A stretch of DNA of 64,000 nt from Panacagrimonas sp052386745 (GCA_052386745.1 JBQTJW010000022.1:34759-98758), one strand, 5' to 3'; counted from the stretch's first letter, positions 46,383-55,272 are shown. Numbers and translations: made by a program. Notes: generated by a model from the sequence alone, not told the origin.

Positions 46383-46783
46383 GGCTTTTTCGGGAGGCGG
46401 GAGGCGGGAGGCGAGAGGCGTGACGGACGTTTCCTTGTTTTTGCGCCTCCCGCCTTCCGCCTCCCGCCTCGCGCATGCGACAGAGGCCCCGACACCAGGG
46501 CGTTGAAGCCGTAGACCACGCGGTCGCCGGCCAGCGCCACCAGCTCCACCGTGCGCTCCTGGCCCGGCTCGAAGCGCACCGCGGTGCCGGCCGCGATGTT
46601 CAGGCGAAAGCCGCGCGCCGCGGCGCGGTCGAAATCCAGCGCCGGGTTGGTCTCGAAAAAGTGGTAATGCGAGCCGACCTGGATCGGCCGGTCGCCGGTG
46701 TTGGCGACCACCACGGTCAAGGTCTCGCGGCCGGCGTTGAGTTCCAGCTCGCCCTCGTCCACCAGCAGTTCTCCGGGGATCAT
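46379..46783 (-). CDS. ureB: Urease subunit beta UreB with extra C-terminal tail
   Basis: A 134-residue non-catalytic subunit; the usual length is about 101-106. Residues 1-103 are ordinary UreB (MIPGELLVDEGELELNAG, HYHFFETNPALDFDR, VYGFNALVSG). The last 30 residues are a basic, low-complexity tail rich in Arg, Lys, Ser and Pro. It is encoded by an inverted-repeat element (46391-46473) inserted at the gene's 3' end, and the element supplies the sequence up to the stop that overlaps ureC. The tail lies at the subunit surface in known structures, so urease may tolerate it. Confidence 0.93.
46391..46473. repeat. Inverted-repeat element of G-A-G-G-C-G units inside the ureB 3' end
   Basis: Left arm 46391-46420 is built from GGGAGGC units and right arm 46444-46473 is its near-perfect complement (about 27 of 30 positions by eye) with a 23-base AT-richer loop. 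It would fold into a very strong hairpin. The form is that of short interspersed palindromic repeats known from GC-rich gammaproteobacteria. It is translated as part of UreB. Confidence 0.8.
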
Positions 46784-46793
46784 GCGGGCCTCT

Positions 46794-47096
46794 TCAGATG
46801 ATGGGATGGTGGACGGTGACCAGCTTGGTGCCGTCGGGGAACGTGGCCTCCACCTGGATGTCCGGGATCATCTCCGGCACGCCCTCCATCACGTCCTCGC
46901 GGTGCAGCAGCGTGGTGCCGTAGCTCATGAGCTCGGCCACGCTGCGGCCGTCGCGCGCGCCTTCGAGGATGGCGGCGCTGATGTAGGCCACGGACTCGGG
47001 GTAGTTGAGTTTGAGGCCGCGCGCCTTGCGCCGCTCGGCCAGCAGGCCGGCGGTGAAGATGAGCAGCTTGTCCTTTTCGCGGGGGGTGAGTTCCAT
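46794..47096 (-). CDS. ureA: Urease subunit gamma UreA
   Basis: A 100-residue subunit. It begins MELTPREKDKLLIF and includes the conserved R-K-A-R-G-L-K-L-N-Y-P-E-S-V-A and V-P-E-M-I-P-D-I-Q-V-E-A-T-F-P-D-G-T-K. Length is exactly typical. It overlaps ureD by one base and precedes ureB by 10. Confidence 0.97.
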   Translation of the reverse strand: MELTPREKDKLLIFTAGLLAERRKARGLKLNYPESVAYISAAILEGARDGRSVAELMSYGTTLLHREDVMEGVPEMIPDIQVEATFPDGTKLVTVHHPII

Positions 47097-47998
47097 CAGG
47101 TGGCCCAGATGCGTGGAGGGACGCCGGCCGCACCGCACAGCGCGGGTCGCAGCAGGCACCAGAGGCGGGTGAGCGCGGCGCGCACCCGCTCGGCCGAGGG
47201 GCCGAGCGCGCGCGACAGCCACAGGCCGTGCTCGAATCGCGTGATGCCGATGCGCACGCCCGGCTCGGCGACTTCGCGGCAGCGCTCCAGCAGGCTCTCG
47301 TCGTTGGGCAGGCCCAGTGCCCACAGGCTGCCCATCACGTTCGCGCCGTTCCAGCCCAGGGGCGAGGTGCGGATGGCGTCGTCGGCGGCCAGGTTCACGC
47401 GCTCGCTCCACAGCAGGCGGCCGTCGCGGTGCAGGCGTGTGCGCTGCTGGACATGGCCGCGGCGGAAGCTTTCACCGGAAGCGCTGCGGCCCAGCATCCA
47501 GATGTCCCAGCCGCAGGCACGCGAGGTTTCGGTGCAGGCGATGTCCGTTTCGGTGCGTGCGCGGGCGCCGTCAAACACGATGGCCTCCTGCGGCAGCCAT
47601 TCCAGGACCGCCTCGTCCGCAACCTGGATGCGCAGGGTCTGCTGCGCCGGCTCGCCGTCCGAGCGGTACCACTTGGACGCGCCCGGCGTGGTGATGCGGG
47701 CCTGCGCGCCGCGCGCCAGCGACACGTCCAGCGTCAGGCGATCGCCGCCCGCGATGCCGGCCGGCGGGTGCAGGATGAGCAGGTCCATGCGGCCGGGGCT
47801 TTCGGGGTAGAACGGCTTCTGCACCCGCAGCGGGCCATGATGGTGCGCGTGCGCAAGAACGGTGCGATCACCGCGCCGCTCGATGCGCAAGTCCAGCTGC
47901 GCCTGCCATTCTGGCTTGCGGCGCGTGCCCGGCAGCGCCGTCGGCGCGGCCGCTTCCACCGCCACACGCAACTGCGGCGCGGCGGGCGACTCAAGCAT
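47096..47998 (-). CDS. ureD: Urease accessory protein UreD
   Basis: A 300-residue scaffold of the maturation complex. Family segments include F-Y-P-E-S-P, L-I-L-H-P-P-A-G-I-A-G-G-D, T-P-G-A-S-K-W-Y-R and W-L-P-Q-E-A-I-V-F-D-G-A. ATG 47998 is chosen because the conserved region starts about 30 residues later; the frame is open further upstream without family content. It is the first gene of the urease operon and is divergent from the permease-kinase gene. Confidence 0.93.
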   Translation of the reverse strand: MLESPAAPQLRVAVEAAAPTALPGTRRKPEWQAQLDLRIERRGDRTVLAHAHHHGPLRVQKPFYPESPGRMDLLILHPPAGIAGGDRLTLDVSLARGAQARITTPGASKWYRSDGEPAQQTLRIQVADEAVLEWLPQEAIVFDGARARTETDIACTETSRACGWDIWMLGRSASGESFRRGHVQQRTRLHRDGRLLWSERVNLAADDAIRTSPLGWNGANVMGSLWALGLPNDESLLERCREVAEPGVRIGITRFEHGLWLSRALGPSAERVRAALTRLWCLLRPALCGAAGVPPRIWAT

Positions 47999-48140
47999 GG
48001 GACGCGGGCGGGGGTTGAGGCATTCGACGGCGGGCGAAAGGGGGCGCGTCGATGTCGCGCCGCGAAAGTGAGCGCCGGGCCGCAAGGACTGCGCCAGGGA
48101 AAAGGCTCGTGCGCCGCGGACTGTGCGGCGGCGCGTTGCG

Positions 48141-48170
48141 GCAGGCGCATACGTCGATTGACGTACCTGC
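48141..48170. promoter_or_regulatory. Dyad TACGTC-N4-GACGTA in the divergent ure/kinase spacer
   Basis: A perfect 6+6 palindrome with a 4-base centre at 48150-48165, flanked by GCAGG (48141-48145) and CCTGC (48166-48170). It sits midway between the divergent ureD (47998) and sensor-kinase (48265) starts, the expected place for an operator that controls both. The half-site TC(G/A)ATTGAC recurs at 52692-52700 before the porin. Regulator identity is unknown. Confidence 0.4.
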
Positions 48171-48264
48171 GCGGCCGACGAACGGCCCGCAATTTGCGCT
48201 CCCGTGTCCGGTACGCACCCGACCCGCATCCCGCCGACGCAATCCCCTGCAACGCCGCCGATTC

Positions 48265-51200
48265 ATGGCTCCCCCGCTCCCTCCCCATCGCGTGCCCGTG
48301 AACGAACCGCCAATCCAGCGGATCGTGAAAGTGCGCCGGGATTACAACACCTGGGTCGCCAACGAATCCATCGAAGACTACGCGCTGCGCTTCACCGCGC
48401 ATTCCTTTCGCAAGTGGTCGCCGCTGCGCGTGGCCAACACGGCCTTCGGCTCCATCGCCTTCCTGCTGCTGGAAGCGGTGGGCGCTTCCCTGCTGCTGAG
48501 CTACGGCTTCAGCAACGCGCTGTACGCCATCGTCTTCGGCAGCGTGGTGATCTTCCTGGTGAGCCTGCCCATCAGCTGGTACGGCGCGCGGCACGGGCTG
48601 GACATGGACCTGCTCACGCGCGGCGCGGGCTTCGGCTACATCGGCTCCACCATCACCTCGCTGATCTACGCCAGCTTCACCTTCATCTTCTTCGCGCTGG
48701 AAGCCTCGATCATGGCCCTGGCGCTGAAGCTGTGCTTCGACATGCCGCTGACGGTGGCCTACCTCGTGAGCGCGCTGGTGGTGATTCCGCTGGTGACGCA
48801 CGGCATCACGCTCATCAACCGCTTCCAGGCCTGGACCCAGCCGCTGTGGCTGGTGCTGCTGGCGGCGCCGTACGTGTTCGTGTTCATCAAGTCGCCGGAG
48901 GTGGTGGGCGAACTCACTTCCTTCGTCGGGCGCGGCACCGCGGGCTTCGACGTGCTGATGTTCGGCGCCGCCGCCAGCCTGGTGCTGTCGATGGTGCTGC
49001 AGGTGGGCGAGCAGATCGACTTCCTGCGCTTTCTTCCGGCCCGCACCCGCGCCAACCGCGCGAGCTGGACGGCCAGCCTGCTGCTCGCCGGTCCCGGCTG
49101 GATCGCGTTCGGCGCGCTGCGCATGCTGGGCGGCGCGTTCCTGGCGGTGGTCGCGATCAAGGGCATGGTGCCGATCGCGCACGCGATGGAACCAGCCACG
49201 ATGTACCTCACGGCCTACCAGTACGTGTTCGCCTCGCCGCAGCTGGCCCTGGTGGGGATGACGGCGCTGGTGGTGCTGTCGCAGCTCAAGATCAACACCA
49301 CCAACGCCTACGCCGGCTCGCTGGCCTGGTCCAACTTCTTTGCGCGGCTCACGCACAGCCACCCGGGCCGGGTGGTGTGGGTGGTGTTCAACGTGGTGAT
49401 CGCGCTGCTGCTGATGCAGCTGGGCGTGTTCGCGGCGCTGCAGAAGGTGCTGGGGCTGTATTCCAACATTGCCATCGCCTGGGTCGGCGCGCTGGTGGCG
49501 GACCTGGTGGTGAACAAGCCGCTGGGCCTGTCGCCCAAGGGCATCGAGTTCAAGCGCGCGCACCTGTACGACATCAACCCGGTGGGCGTGGGCAGCATGC
49601 TGATCGCCTCGCTGGTGTCGGTGGCCGCCTACGCCGGCCTGTTCGGGGTGTACGCGCAGGCGTTCTCGGCATTCATCGCGCTGGTGACGGCCTTCGTCTT
49701 CGCGCCCTTGATCGCCTGGGCCACCGGCGGGCGCTACTACATCGCGCGCGATTCCGCGGCGGCGCTGGCTCGGCAGAAGGACGCGCGCTGCTGCTCCATC
49801 TGCGAGAAGCGCTACGAGGCCGAGGACATGGCGCTGTGCCCGGCCTACCGCGGCCCGATCTGCTCGCTGTGCTGCTCGCTGGACGCGCGCTGCCAGGACG
49901 CCTGCAAGCCGGGCGCGGCGCTGGGCGACCAGGTCGGGGCGACCGTGCGCTGGCTGTTCCCGGGGCTGGAGGCTGCGCGCATCGACTCGCGGCTGGGGCA
50001 GTTCCTGATGCTGTTCGTGGCCACGGGCACGGTGCTGGCCGCGGTGCTCGGCTGCATCTACGTGTTCCAGGCGTCCAACGCGCCCGACGTGGCCGCCAGC
50101 CTGCAACCCAGCCTGCTCACGCTGTTCGCCGTGCTGCTGCTGGCCAGCGGCGTGGGCGCGTGGTGGGTGGTGCTAACGGCCGAGAGCCGGCGCGTGGCGC
50201 AGCAGGAAACCGATCGCCAGACGCAGTTGCTGATGCGCGAGATCGAGGCGCACCAGAAGACCGACGCCGAGTTGCAGCTGGCCAAGCAGCTGGCCGAAAA
50301 GGCCAACCAGGCCAAGAGCCGCTACGTCACCGGCATCAGCCACGAGCTGCGCACGCCGCTCAACAGCATCCTGGGCTACGCGCAGATCCTGGAATACGAC
50401 CCGGCCATTCCCGCGCACCGGCGCGACGCGCTGGCGGTGATCCGCCGCAGCGGCGAGCACCTGGCGTCGCTGGTGGACGGGCTGCTGGACATCGCCAAGA
50501 TCGAGAGCGGCAAGCTGCGGCTGGAGACCGAGGAACTGCGCTTCCCCGAATTCCTGGCGCAGATCGTTGGCATGTTCCGCCTCGCCGCCGAGAACAAGGG
50601 CCTGAGGTTCGAGTACGAGGTTCAGGGCCGCCTGCCCGCGGTGGTGCGCGCGGACAAGAAGCGGCTGGGGCAGATCCTCATCAACATCCTGGGCAACGCG
50701 GTGAAGTTCACCGAGCGCGGCTCGGTGCGGTTCCAGGTGCGGGCGCGCAACGACATGGTGGGTTTCGAGGTGCGCGACTCGGGCGCGGGCATCAGCGCCG
50801 ACGAGCTGGAGCGCGTCTTCCTGCCGTTCGAGCGCGGCGCCAGCGCGGCGGCCACGTCCGAGAGCGGCACCGGGCTGGGCCTCACCATCGCCAACATGCT
50901 CACCAGCCTGATGGGCGGCGAGCTCAGCGCCAGCCCCAACGCGGACCAGGGCACCACCTTCGGGCTGCGCCTGTTCCTGCCGGAAGTGCGCAACCCGCGC
51001 CCGGGCAGCGAGCCGCAGCGCCTGGACATTGCCGGCTACGCCGGGCCGCGCCGCCGCGTGATGGTGGTGGACGACTCGGCGGTGGACCGGCGCTTTCTCA
51101 CCAGCGTGCTGCAGCCGATGGGGTTCGAGGTCACGGAGGCCGGTTCCGGCATCGAGGCGCTGCGCCTGGTCGCGCACACGAGGCCGGAACTGGTGCTGTT

Positions 51201-51699
51201 GGACATCGGCATGCCGGGCATGAGCGGCTGGGAGACCGCCCGGCTGCTGCGCGCCAACCACCTGCGCCACCTTCCCATCGTCGTGATTTCCGCGGACGCC
51301 TTCGACCGGGGCGAGGGCGAGAGCGCGGGCATCGCGGCGGTGGACTTCCTGGTGAAGCCGGTGCAGGTGGTGAAGTTGCTGGAGCGCATCCGCGAGAAGC
51401 TGGACCTGATCTGGATCGCACGCGCGCCGGCCGCCGCACCCGCTGTGTCCGCTTGCAGCGGCGCGTCCGATGCTGCTCCCGGCGACCTCCTGCGCCCGGA
51501 CGAATCGCTCCTGCGCAGCCTGCGCGAGCTGGGCGACCTGGGGCACGTGCGCGGCATCCTCGAAAAGCTGGACGAGATCGACCGCCTTGACGCCCGCAAC
51601 ACCCGCTTCACCGCGCCCCTGCGCGCGCACGTCAAGGCCTTTGAACTGCCCGAGTTCATGCACCTGCTCCGGGAGGTGTCGCATGACACGGCCCAGTAG
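48265..51699 (+). CDS. Hybrid histidine kinase with NCS1 permease-like sensor domain
   Basis: A 1144-residue protein. Residues about 20-500 look like an NCS1 (cytosine/purine/allantoin) permease with roughly twelve helices; WVANESIEDYALRF at the start is typical. A nine-Cys cluster follows at about 508-552 (C-C-S-I-C, G-P-I-C-S-L-C-C, C-Q-D-A-C), then two helices at about 575-640. HisKA has the phospho-acceptor in I-S-H-E-L-R-T-P-L-N near 693. HATPase (NAVKF, D-S-G-A-G, GTGLGLTI) and a receiver domain (V-V-D-D-S, L-D-I-G-M-P-G, V-K-P) complete it. This is a transporter-kinase hybrid comparable in plan to CbrA. Position between urease and urea transport genes suggests it senses urea or a related nitrogen compound. 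Its stop overlaps the response regulator by 17 bases. Confidence 0.88.
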   Translation: MAPPLPPHRVPVNEPPIQRIVKVRRDYNTWVANESIEDYALRFTAHSFRKWSPLRVANTAFGSIAFLLLEAVGASLLLSYGFSNALYAIVFGSVVIFLVSLPISWYGARHGLDMDLLTRGAGFGYIGSTITSLIYASFTFIFFALEASIMALALKLCFDMPLTVAYLVSALVVIPLVTHGITLINRFQAWTQPLWLVLLAAPYVFVFIKSPEVVGELTSFVGRGTAGFDVLMFGAAASLVLSMVLQVGEQIDFLRFLPARTRANRASWTASLLLAGPGWIAFGALRMLGGAFLAVVAIKGMVPIAHAMEPATMYLTAYQYVFASPQLALVGMTALVVLSQLKINTTNAYAGSLAWSNFFARLTHSHPGRVVWVVFNVVIALLLMQLGVFAALQKVLGLYSNIAIAWVGALVADLVVNKPLGLSPKGIEFKRAHLYDINPVGVGSMLIASLVSVAAYAGLFGVYAQAFSAFIALVTAFVFAPLIAWATGGRYYIARDSAAALARQKDARCCSICEKRYEAEDMALCPAYRGPICSLCCSLDARCQDACKPGAALGDQVGATVRWLFPGLEAARIDSRLGQFLMLFVATGTVLAAVLGCIYVFQASNAPDVAASLQPSLLTLFAVLLLASGVGAWWVVLTAESRRVAQQETDRQTQLLMREIEAHQKTDAELQLAKQLAEKANQAKSRYVTGISHELRTPLNSILGYAQILEYDPAIPAHRRDALAVIRRSGEHLASLVDGLLDIAKIESGKLRLETEELRFPEFLAQIVGMFRLAAENKGLRFEYEVQGRLPAVVRADKKRLGQILINILGNAVKFTERGSVRFQVRARNDMVGFEVRDSGAGISADELERVFLPFERGASAAATSESGTGLGLTIANMLTSLMGGELSASPNADQGTTFGLRLFLPEVRNPRPGSEPQRLDIAGYAGPRRRVMVVDDSAVDRRFLTSVLQPMGFEVTEAGSGIEALRLVAHTRPELVLLDIGMPGMSGWETARLLRANHLRHLPIVVISADAFDRGEGESAGIAAVDFLVKPVQVVKLLERIREKLDLIWIARAPAAAPAVSACSGASDAAPGDLLRPDESLLRSLRELGDLGHVRGILEKLDEIDRLDARNTRFTAPLRAHVKAFELPEFMHLLREVSHDTAQ

Positions 51700-52609
51700 T
51701 CTTGCCGGCGGCCCGGGCGGGTCCGTGGTGATGATCGTGGACGACGTGCCGGCCAACCTCGCCATGCTGCACGACGCCCTGGAACAGGCCGGCTACACCG
51801 TGCGCGTGGCCACCAGCGGCCAGCGCGCGCTGGACAGCGCCCAGCTCGAACCGCCCGACCTGATCCTGCTCGACGCGCTCATGCCCGGGCTCGACGGTTT
51901 CGAGACCTGCCTGCGCCTGAAGGCGGACCTGGTCACGCGCCACATCCCCGTGGTCTTTATGACTGGCCTCACCGACAGCGACCACGTGGTGCGCGGCTTC
52001 CAGTGCGGTGGCGCGGACTACGTGACCAAGCCCATCCGCCCGCAGGAAGTGCTGGCGCGCATCGCCGCGCACCTGGCCAACGCCCGCCTGATGGCCGAGA
52101 CGCAGCAGGCCGCCGACGCTGCGGGCGACGCCATCGTGGCCGTGGATGCCGAGCGCCGCGTGCGCTGGGCCACGCCGCTGGCCCGGCGCTGGCTGCAGGG
52201 CGTGATCGACGACGACGGCCGCCTGCCCATGGTTCTGCGCCAGTGGCTGGGCAAGAACCTGGAGCCCAGCCTGACCGTGCCTGCGCCGGATCGGCGCCTG
52301 GTGTTCAGCCGCCTGGGCGCGGCGCGCAGCGGCGACGAGCGCCTGCTGATCCAGTCGCGCACGCACGTACCCGAGCCCGAGGCGCTGGTGCGCGCGCTCC
52401 GGCTCACCCAGCGCGAGGCCGAGGTGCTGCACTGGGTGGCGCTGGGCAAGACCAACACCGAGGTGGGCGCGGTGCTCGCCATGAGTCCGCGCACGGTCAA
52501 CAAGCACCTGGAACACATCTTTCAAAAGCTCAACGTCGAGACGCGCACGGCCGCGACGACGGTGGCACTCAACAAGGGACGGGCCGGCACCTCGCCGGCC
52601 GATGCCTGA
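51683..52609 (+). CDS. Response regulator with LuxR-type DNA-binding domain
   Basis: A 308-residue regulator. The receiver domain is at about 11-130 (M-I-V-D-D-V, phospho-acceptor in L-L-D-A-L-M-P-G, T-K-P-I), a PAS-like middle at about 145-220 (DAAGDAIVAVDAERRVRWATP) and a LuxR/FixJ-type HTH at about 240-300 (LTQREAEVLHWVALGKTNTEVGAVLA). The ATG at 51683 lies inside the kinase gene's end, so the pair is translationally coupled and almost surely cognate. It would activate promoters of the porin-urt and perhaps ureD operons. Confidence 0.9.
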   Translation: MTRPSSLAGGPGGSVVMIVDDVPANLAMLHDALEQAGYTVRVATSGQRALDSAQLEPPDLILLDALMPGLDGFETCLRLKADLVTRHIPVVFMTGLTDSDHVVRGFQCGGADYVTKPIRPQEVLARIAAHLANARLMAETQQAADAAGDAIVAVDAERRVRWATPLARRWLQGVIDDDGRLPMVLRQWLGKNLEPSLTVPAPDRRLVFSRLGAARSGDERLLIQSRTHVPEPEALVRALRLTQREAEVLHWVALGKTNTEVGAVLAMSPRTVNKHLEHIFQKLNVETRTAATTVALNKGRAGTSPADA

Positions 52610-52610
52610 T

Positions 52611-52638
52611 GCACACGCAGACCGCCATCCACGTGTGC
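52611..52638. other. Inverted repeat between response regulator and porin
   Basis: GCACACG (52611-52617) and CGTGTGC (52632-52638) are perfect complements separated by 14 bases, directly after the regulator stop. There is no T-tract. It could be a weak terminator or a spaced operator for the porin promoter. Confidence 0.3.
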
Positions 52639-52718
52639 GCCGCATCCGACGGCAGTGGTTTCGGAAGGGAAGGAGCGCTTGCTCCGCGTACTCAATTGAC
52701 CGCAGGGAGATTCACCTC

Positions 52719-53846
52719 ATGAGCCGAAAAACCGTCGCAACCGCCGCAACCGCCGCAACCGCCGCAACCGTCGTATCCGCCATCCCGGGCCTGGGTGTCC
52801 TGGCCCTGGGCATCGCACCCCTGTTCTGCGCCCCGGCGCAGGCCGCTACCGTGACCCTTCCGCCGATCACGCTCGGCGGCGAGTTGCGCAGCAGTTTCCG
52901 CAGCACCGACGTGGACGATGACGCCGCCGAGGACGTCAACGACTTCACGCTCGATACCGCGCGCCTCAACATCAACGGCACCGTCACCGAGCAGATCAAG
53001 TTCACGATCAACACCGACTACAAGGGTGACGCGGACAACTCCGTGCAGATCATCGACGCCATCGCGCGCTTCGAGTTCTCGCCCACGATGAACATCTGGG
53101 CCGGCCGTTTCCTGCCGCCGTCGGATCGCGCCAATCTCTACGGCCCGTACTTCGCGAACAACTTCGGCGTCTACGTGGATGGCGTGCAGGACGGCTATCC
53201 CTTCATCACCATGGGCCGCGACAACGGCCTCGCGTTCTGGGGCGACTTCAATCGCCTGAAGGTCTCCTTCGGCCTGTTCGACGCCGGCAACACGCTGGGC
53301 GACCAGGACACGGTGGTGGCCGGCCGCCTGCACTACAGCTTCTGGGATATCGAGTCGGGCTACTACCTCAACGGTACCTACTACGGCGAGAAGGACATCT
53401 TCTCGATCGGTGTTGCCGGCCACGCCGAGACCAGCGGAACCAAGGCCTACACGGCCGACGTGCTGATCGAGAAGAAGGTGGGCGGCGGTGGCGCAATCAC
53501 CTTCGAAGGCGAGTACGCCAAGTACGACGAGTTCGGCGGCTACACCACCGCCGGGGGCCTGCCTCCGGGCGCTTTCGCGGAAAGCGATGGATTCTTCGGG
53601 CTCGTGGCCTACCTGTTCCCGCAGAAGGTGGGCATCGGCAAGTTCCAGGTGCTGGCCAAGTTTGCCGACACCGACTACGAGGACGGCGTGGTTGGCGACT
53701 TCAGCCAGGAGACCACCGAATTCAACCTCAACTACATCATCAAGGCGTTCGACGCGCGCCTGAGCCTGTTCTACATCGACTCGTCGTACGACGACGTGGC
53801 GCCCGACGTGACCCAGATCGGGCTCGGCGTGCAGGTTCGCATCTGA
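52719..53846 (+). CDS. Outer-membrane porin of the urea-uptake operon
   Basis: A 375-residue predicted beta-barrel. A long signal peptide (about 1-42, ending APAQA) contains a TAA repeat. The mature part begins with LPPITLGGELRSSFR and shows alternating strands with acidic loops. Segments such as W-A-G-R-F-L-P-P-S-D-R-A-N-L-Y-G resemble OprP/OprO-like and phosphate-selective porin families. The chain ends VQVRI rather than Phe. It lies 35 bases before urtA, so it probably serves as the outer-membrane entry for urea or short amides. The start is supported by GGGAG at 52705-52709. Confidence 0.82.
   Translation: MSRKTVATAATAATAATVVSAIPGLGVLALGIAPLFCAPAQAATVTLPPITLGGELRSSFRSTDVDDDAAEDVNDFTLDTARLNINGTVTEQIKFTINTDYKGDADNSVQIIDAIARFEFSPTMNIWAGRFLPPSDRANLYGPYFANNFGVYVDGVQDGYPFITMGRDNGLAFWGDFNRLKVSFGLFDAGNTLGDQDTVVAGRLHYSFWDIESGYYLNGTYYGEKDIFSIGVAGHAETSGTKAYTADVLIEKKVGGGGAITFEGEYAKYDEFGGYTTAGGLPPGAFAESDGFFGLVAYLFPQKVGIGKFQVLAKFADTDYEDGVVGDFSQETTEFNLNYIIKAFDARLSLFYIDSSYDDVAPDVTQIGLGVQVRI
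52731..52775 (+). repeat. Five tandem 9-base repeats in the porin signal peptide
   Basis: Units ACCGYCGCA at 52731, 52740, 52749, 52758 and 52767 (last one ACCGTCGTA) encode Thr-Val/Ala-Ala/Val. Copy-number change would keep frame and alter only signal-peptide length. Confidence 0.85.
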
Positions 53847-53881
53847 TTCCCCGCTCCACTCTCATTACATAAGGTGAACTC

Positions 53882-55159
53882 ATGAAACTCAAACTGATTT
53901 CCGGCGCCGCGGCGCTGGGCCTGATGGCGCTCAGCGGCCTGGCGCAGGCGGCCGACACCATCAAGGTGGGCGTGCTGCACTCGCTGTCCGGCACCATGGC
54001 CATCTCCGAGACCACGCTGAAGGACACGGTCCTGATGATGATCGACGAGCAGAACAAGAAGGGCGGCGTGCTCGGCAAGAAGCTCGAAGCTGTGGTGGTG
54101 GACCCGGCCTCCAACTGGCCGCTGTTCGCGGAGAAGGCCGAGCAGCTGCTGGTGAAGGACAAGGTGGCCGTGACCTTCGGCTGCTGGACCAGCGTCTCGC
54201 GCAAATCCGTGCTGCCGGTGTTCGAGAAGAACAACGGCCTGCTGTTCTACCCCGTGCAGTACGAGGGTGAGGAGTCGTCCAAGAACGTGTTCTACACCGG
54301 CGCCTCGCCCAACCAGCAGGCGATTCCGGCGGTGGATTACCTGATGAACGATCTCGGCGTGAAGCGCTGGGTGCTGGCGGGCACCGACTACGTGTACCCG
54401 CGCACCACCAACAAGATCCTGGAGGCCTACCTCAAGGCCAAGGGCGTGAAGGCCGAGGACATCATGATCAACTACACGCCGTTCGGGCATTCCGACTGGC
54501 AGTCGATCGTGTCGGACATCAAGAAGTTCGGCAGCGCGGGCAAGAAGACGGCGGTGGTCTCCACCATCAACGGCGACGCCAACGTGCCGTTCTACAAGGA
54601 GCTGGGCAACCAGAAGATCTCGGCCGAAGACATCCCGGTCGTGGCGTTCTCGGTGGGTGAGGAAGAGCTCGCCGGTCTGGACACCAAGCCCCTGGTCGGC
54701 CACCTGGCGGCGTGGAACTATTTCCAGACCTTCAGCACCCCCGCCAACTCAGCGGCCATCAAGACCTGGCGCACGTTCACCAAGAACCCCAAGCGCACCT
54801 TCAACGATCCGATGGAGGCGACAGTGATCGGCTTCAAGCTGTGGGTGGCGGCGGTGGAAAAGGCGCAGACGCTGGAGGTGGACAAGGTCAGCGACGCGAT
54901 CATCAGCCTGTCGGTGCCCAACCTCACCGGCGGCACGGCGACCATGCTGCCCAACCACCACCTGACCAAGCCGGTGTACATCGGCGAGATCCGCGAGGAC
55001 GGCCAGCTCGACATCGTCTGGAAGACCGACAAGGAAGTGCCGGGCGACGCCTGGAGCGATTTCCTGGACGGCTCCAAGGACATCGAGGCGGACTGGGTGG
55101 CGCTCAAGTGCGGCAACTACAACACCAAGACCAAGGTGTGCTCCGGGCAGAACTTCTAA
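53882..55159 (+). CDS. urtA: Urea ABC transporter substrate-binding protein UrtA
   Basis: A 425-residue periplasmic binding protein. The signal peptide ends at residue 23 (LAQA-ADT). The mature start I-K-V-G-V-L-H-S-L-S-G-T-M-A-I-S-E is the UrtA hallmark, followed by VTFGCWTSVSRKSVLPVFE and L-L-F-Y-P-V-Q-Y-E-G-E-E. These distinguish UrtA from other LivJ-like proteins. A clear Shine-Dalgarno (AAGGTGA) lies at 53870-53876. It is part of the porin-urtABCDE operon. Confidence 0.96.
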   Translation: MKLKLISGAAALGLMALSGLAQAADTIKVGVLHSLSGTMAISETTLKDTVLMMIDEQNKKGGVLGKKLEAVVVDPASNWPLFAEKAEQLLVKDKVAVTFGCWTSVSRKSVLPVFEKNNGLLFYPVQYEGEESSKNVFYTGASPNQQAIPAVDYLMNDLGVKRWVLAGTDYVYPRTTNKILEAYLKAKGVKAEDIMINYTPFGHSDWQSIVSDIKKFGSAGKKTAVVSTINGDANVPFYKELGNQKISAEDIPVVAFSVGEEELAGLDTKPLVGHLAAWNYFQTFSTPANSAAIKTWRTFTKNPKRTFNDPMEATVIGFKLWVAAVEKAQTLEVDKVSDAIISLSVPNLTGGTATMLPNHHLTKPVYIGEIREDGQLDIVWKTDKEVPGDAWSDFLDGSKDIEADWVALKCGNYNTKTKVCSGQNF

Positions 55160-55272
55160 ACCCGCCGCAATGGAACCATGCCCCGACCCGCACCGGCTGC
55201 ACGCGAGCGGGGCATGGACAGCGGCAAACCAGGACTCGACCAGTCTCCACAAGACTCCGAAGACCCCAGGGA

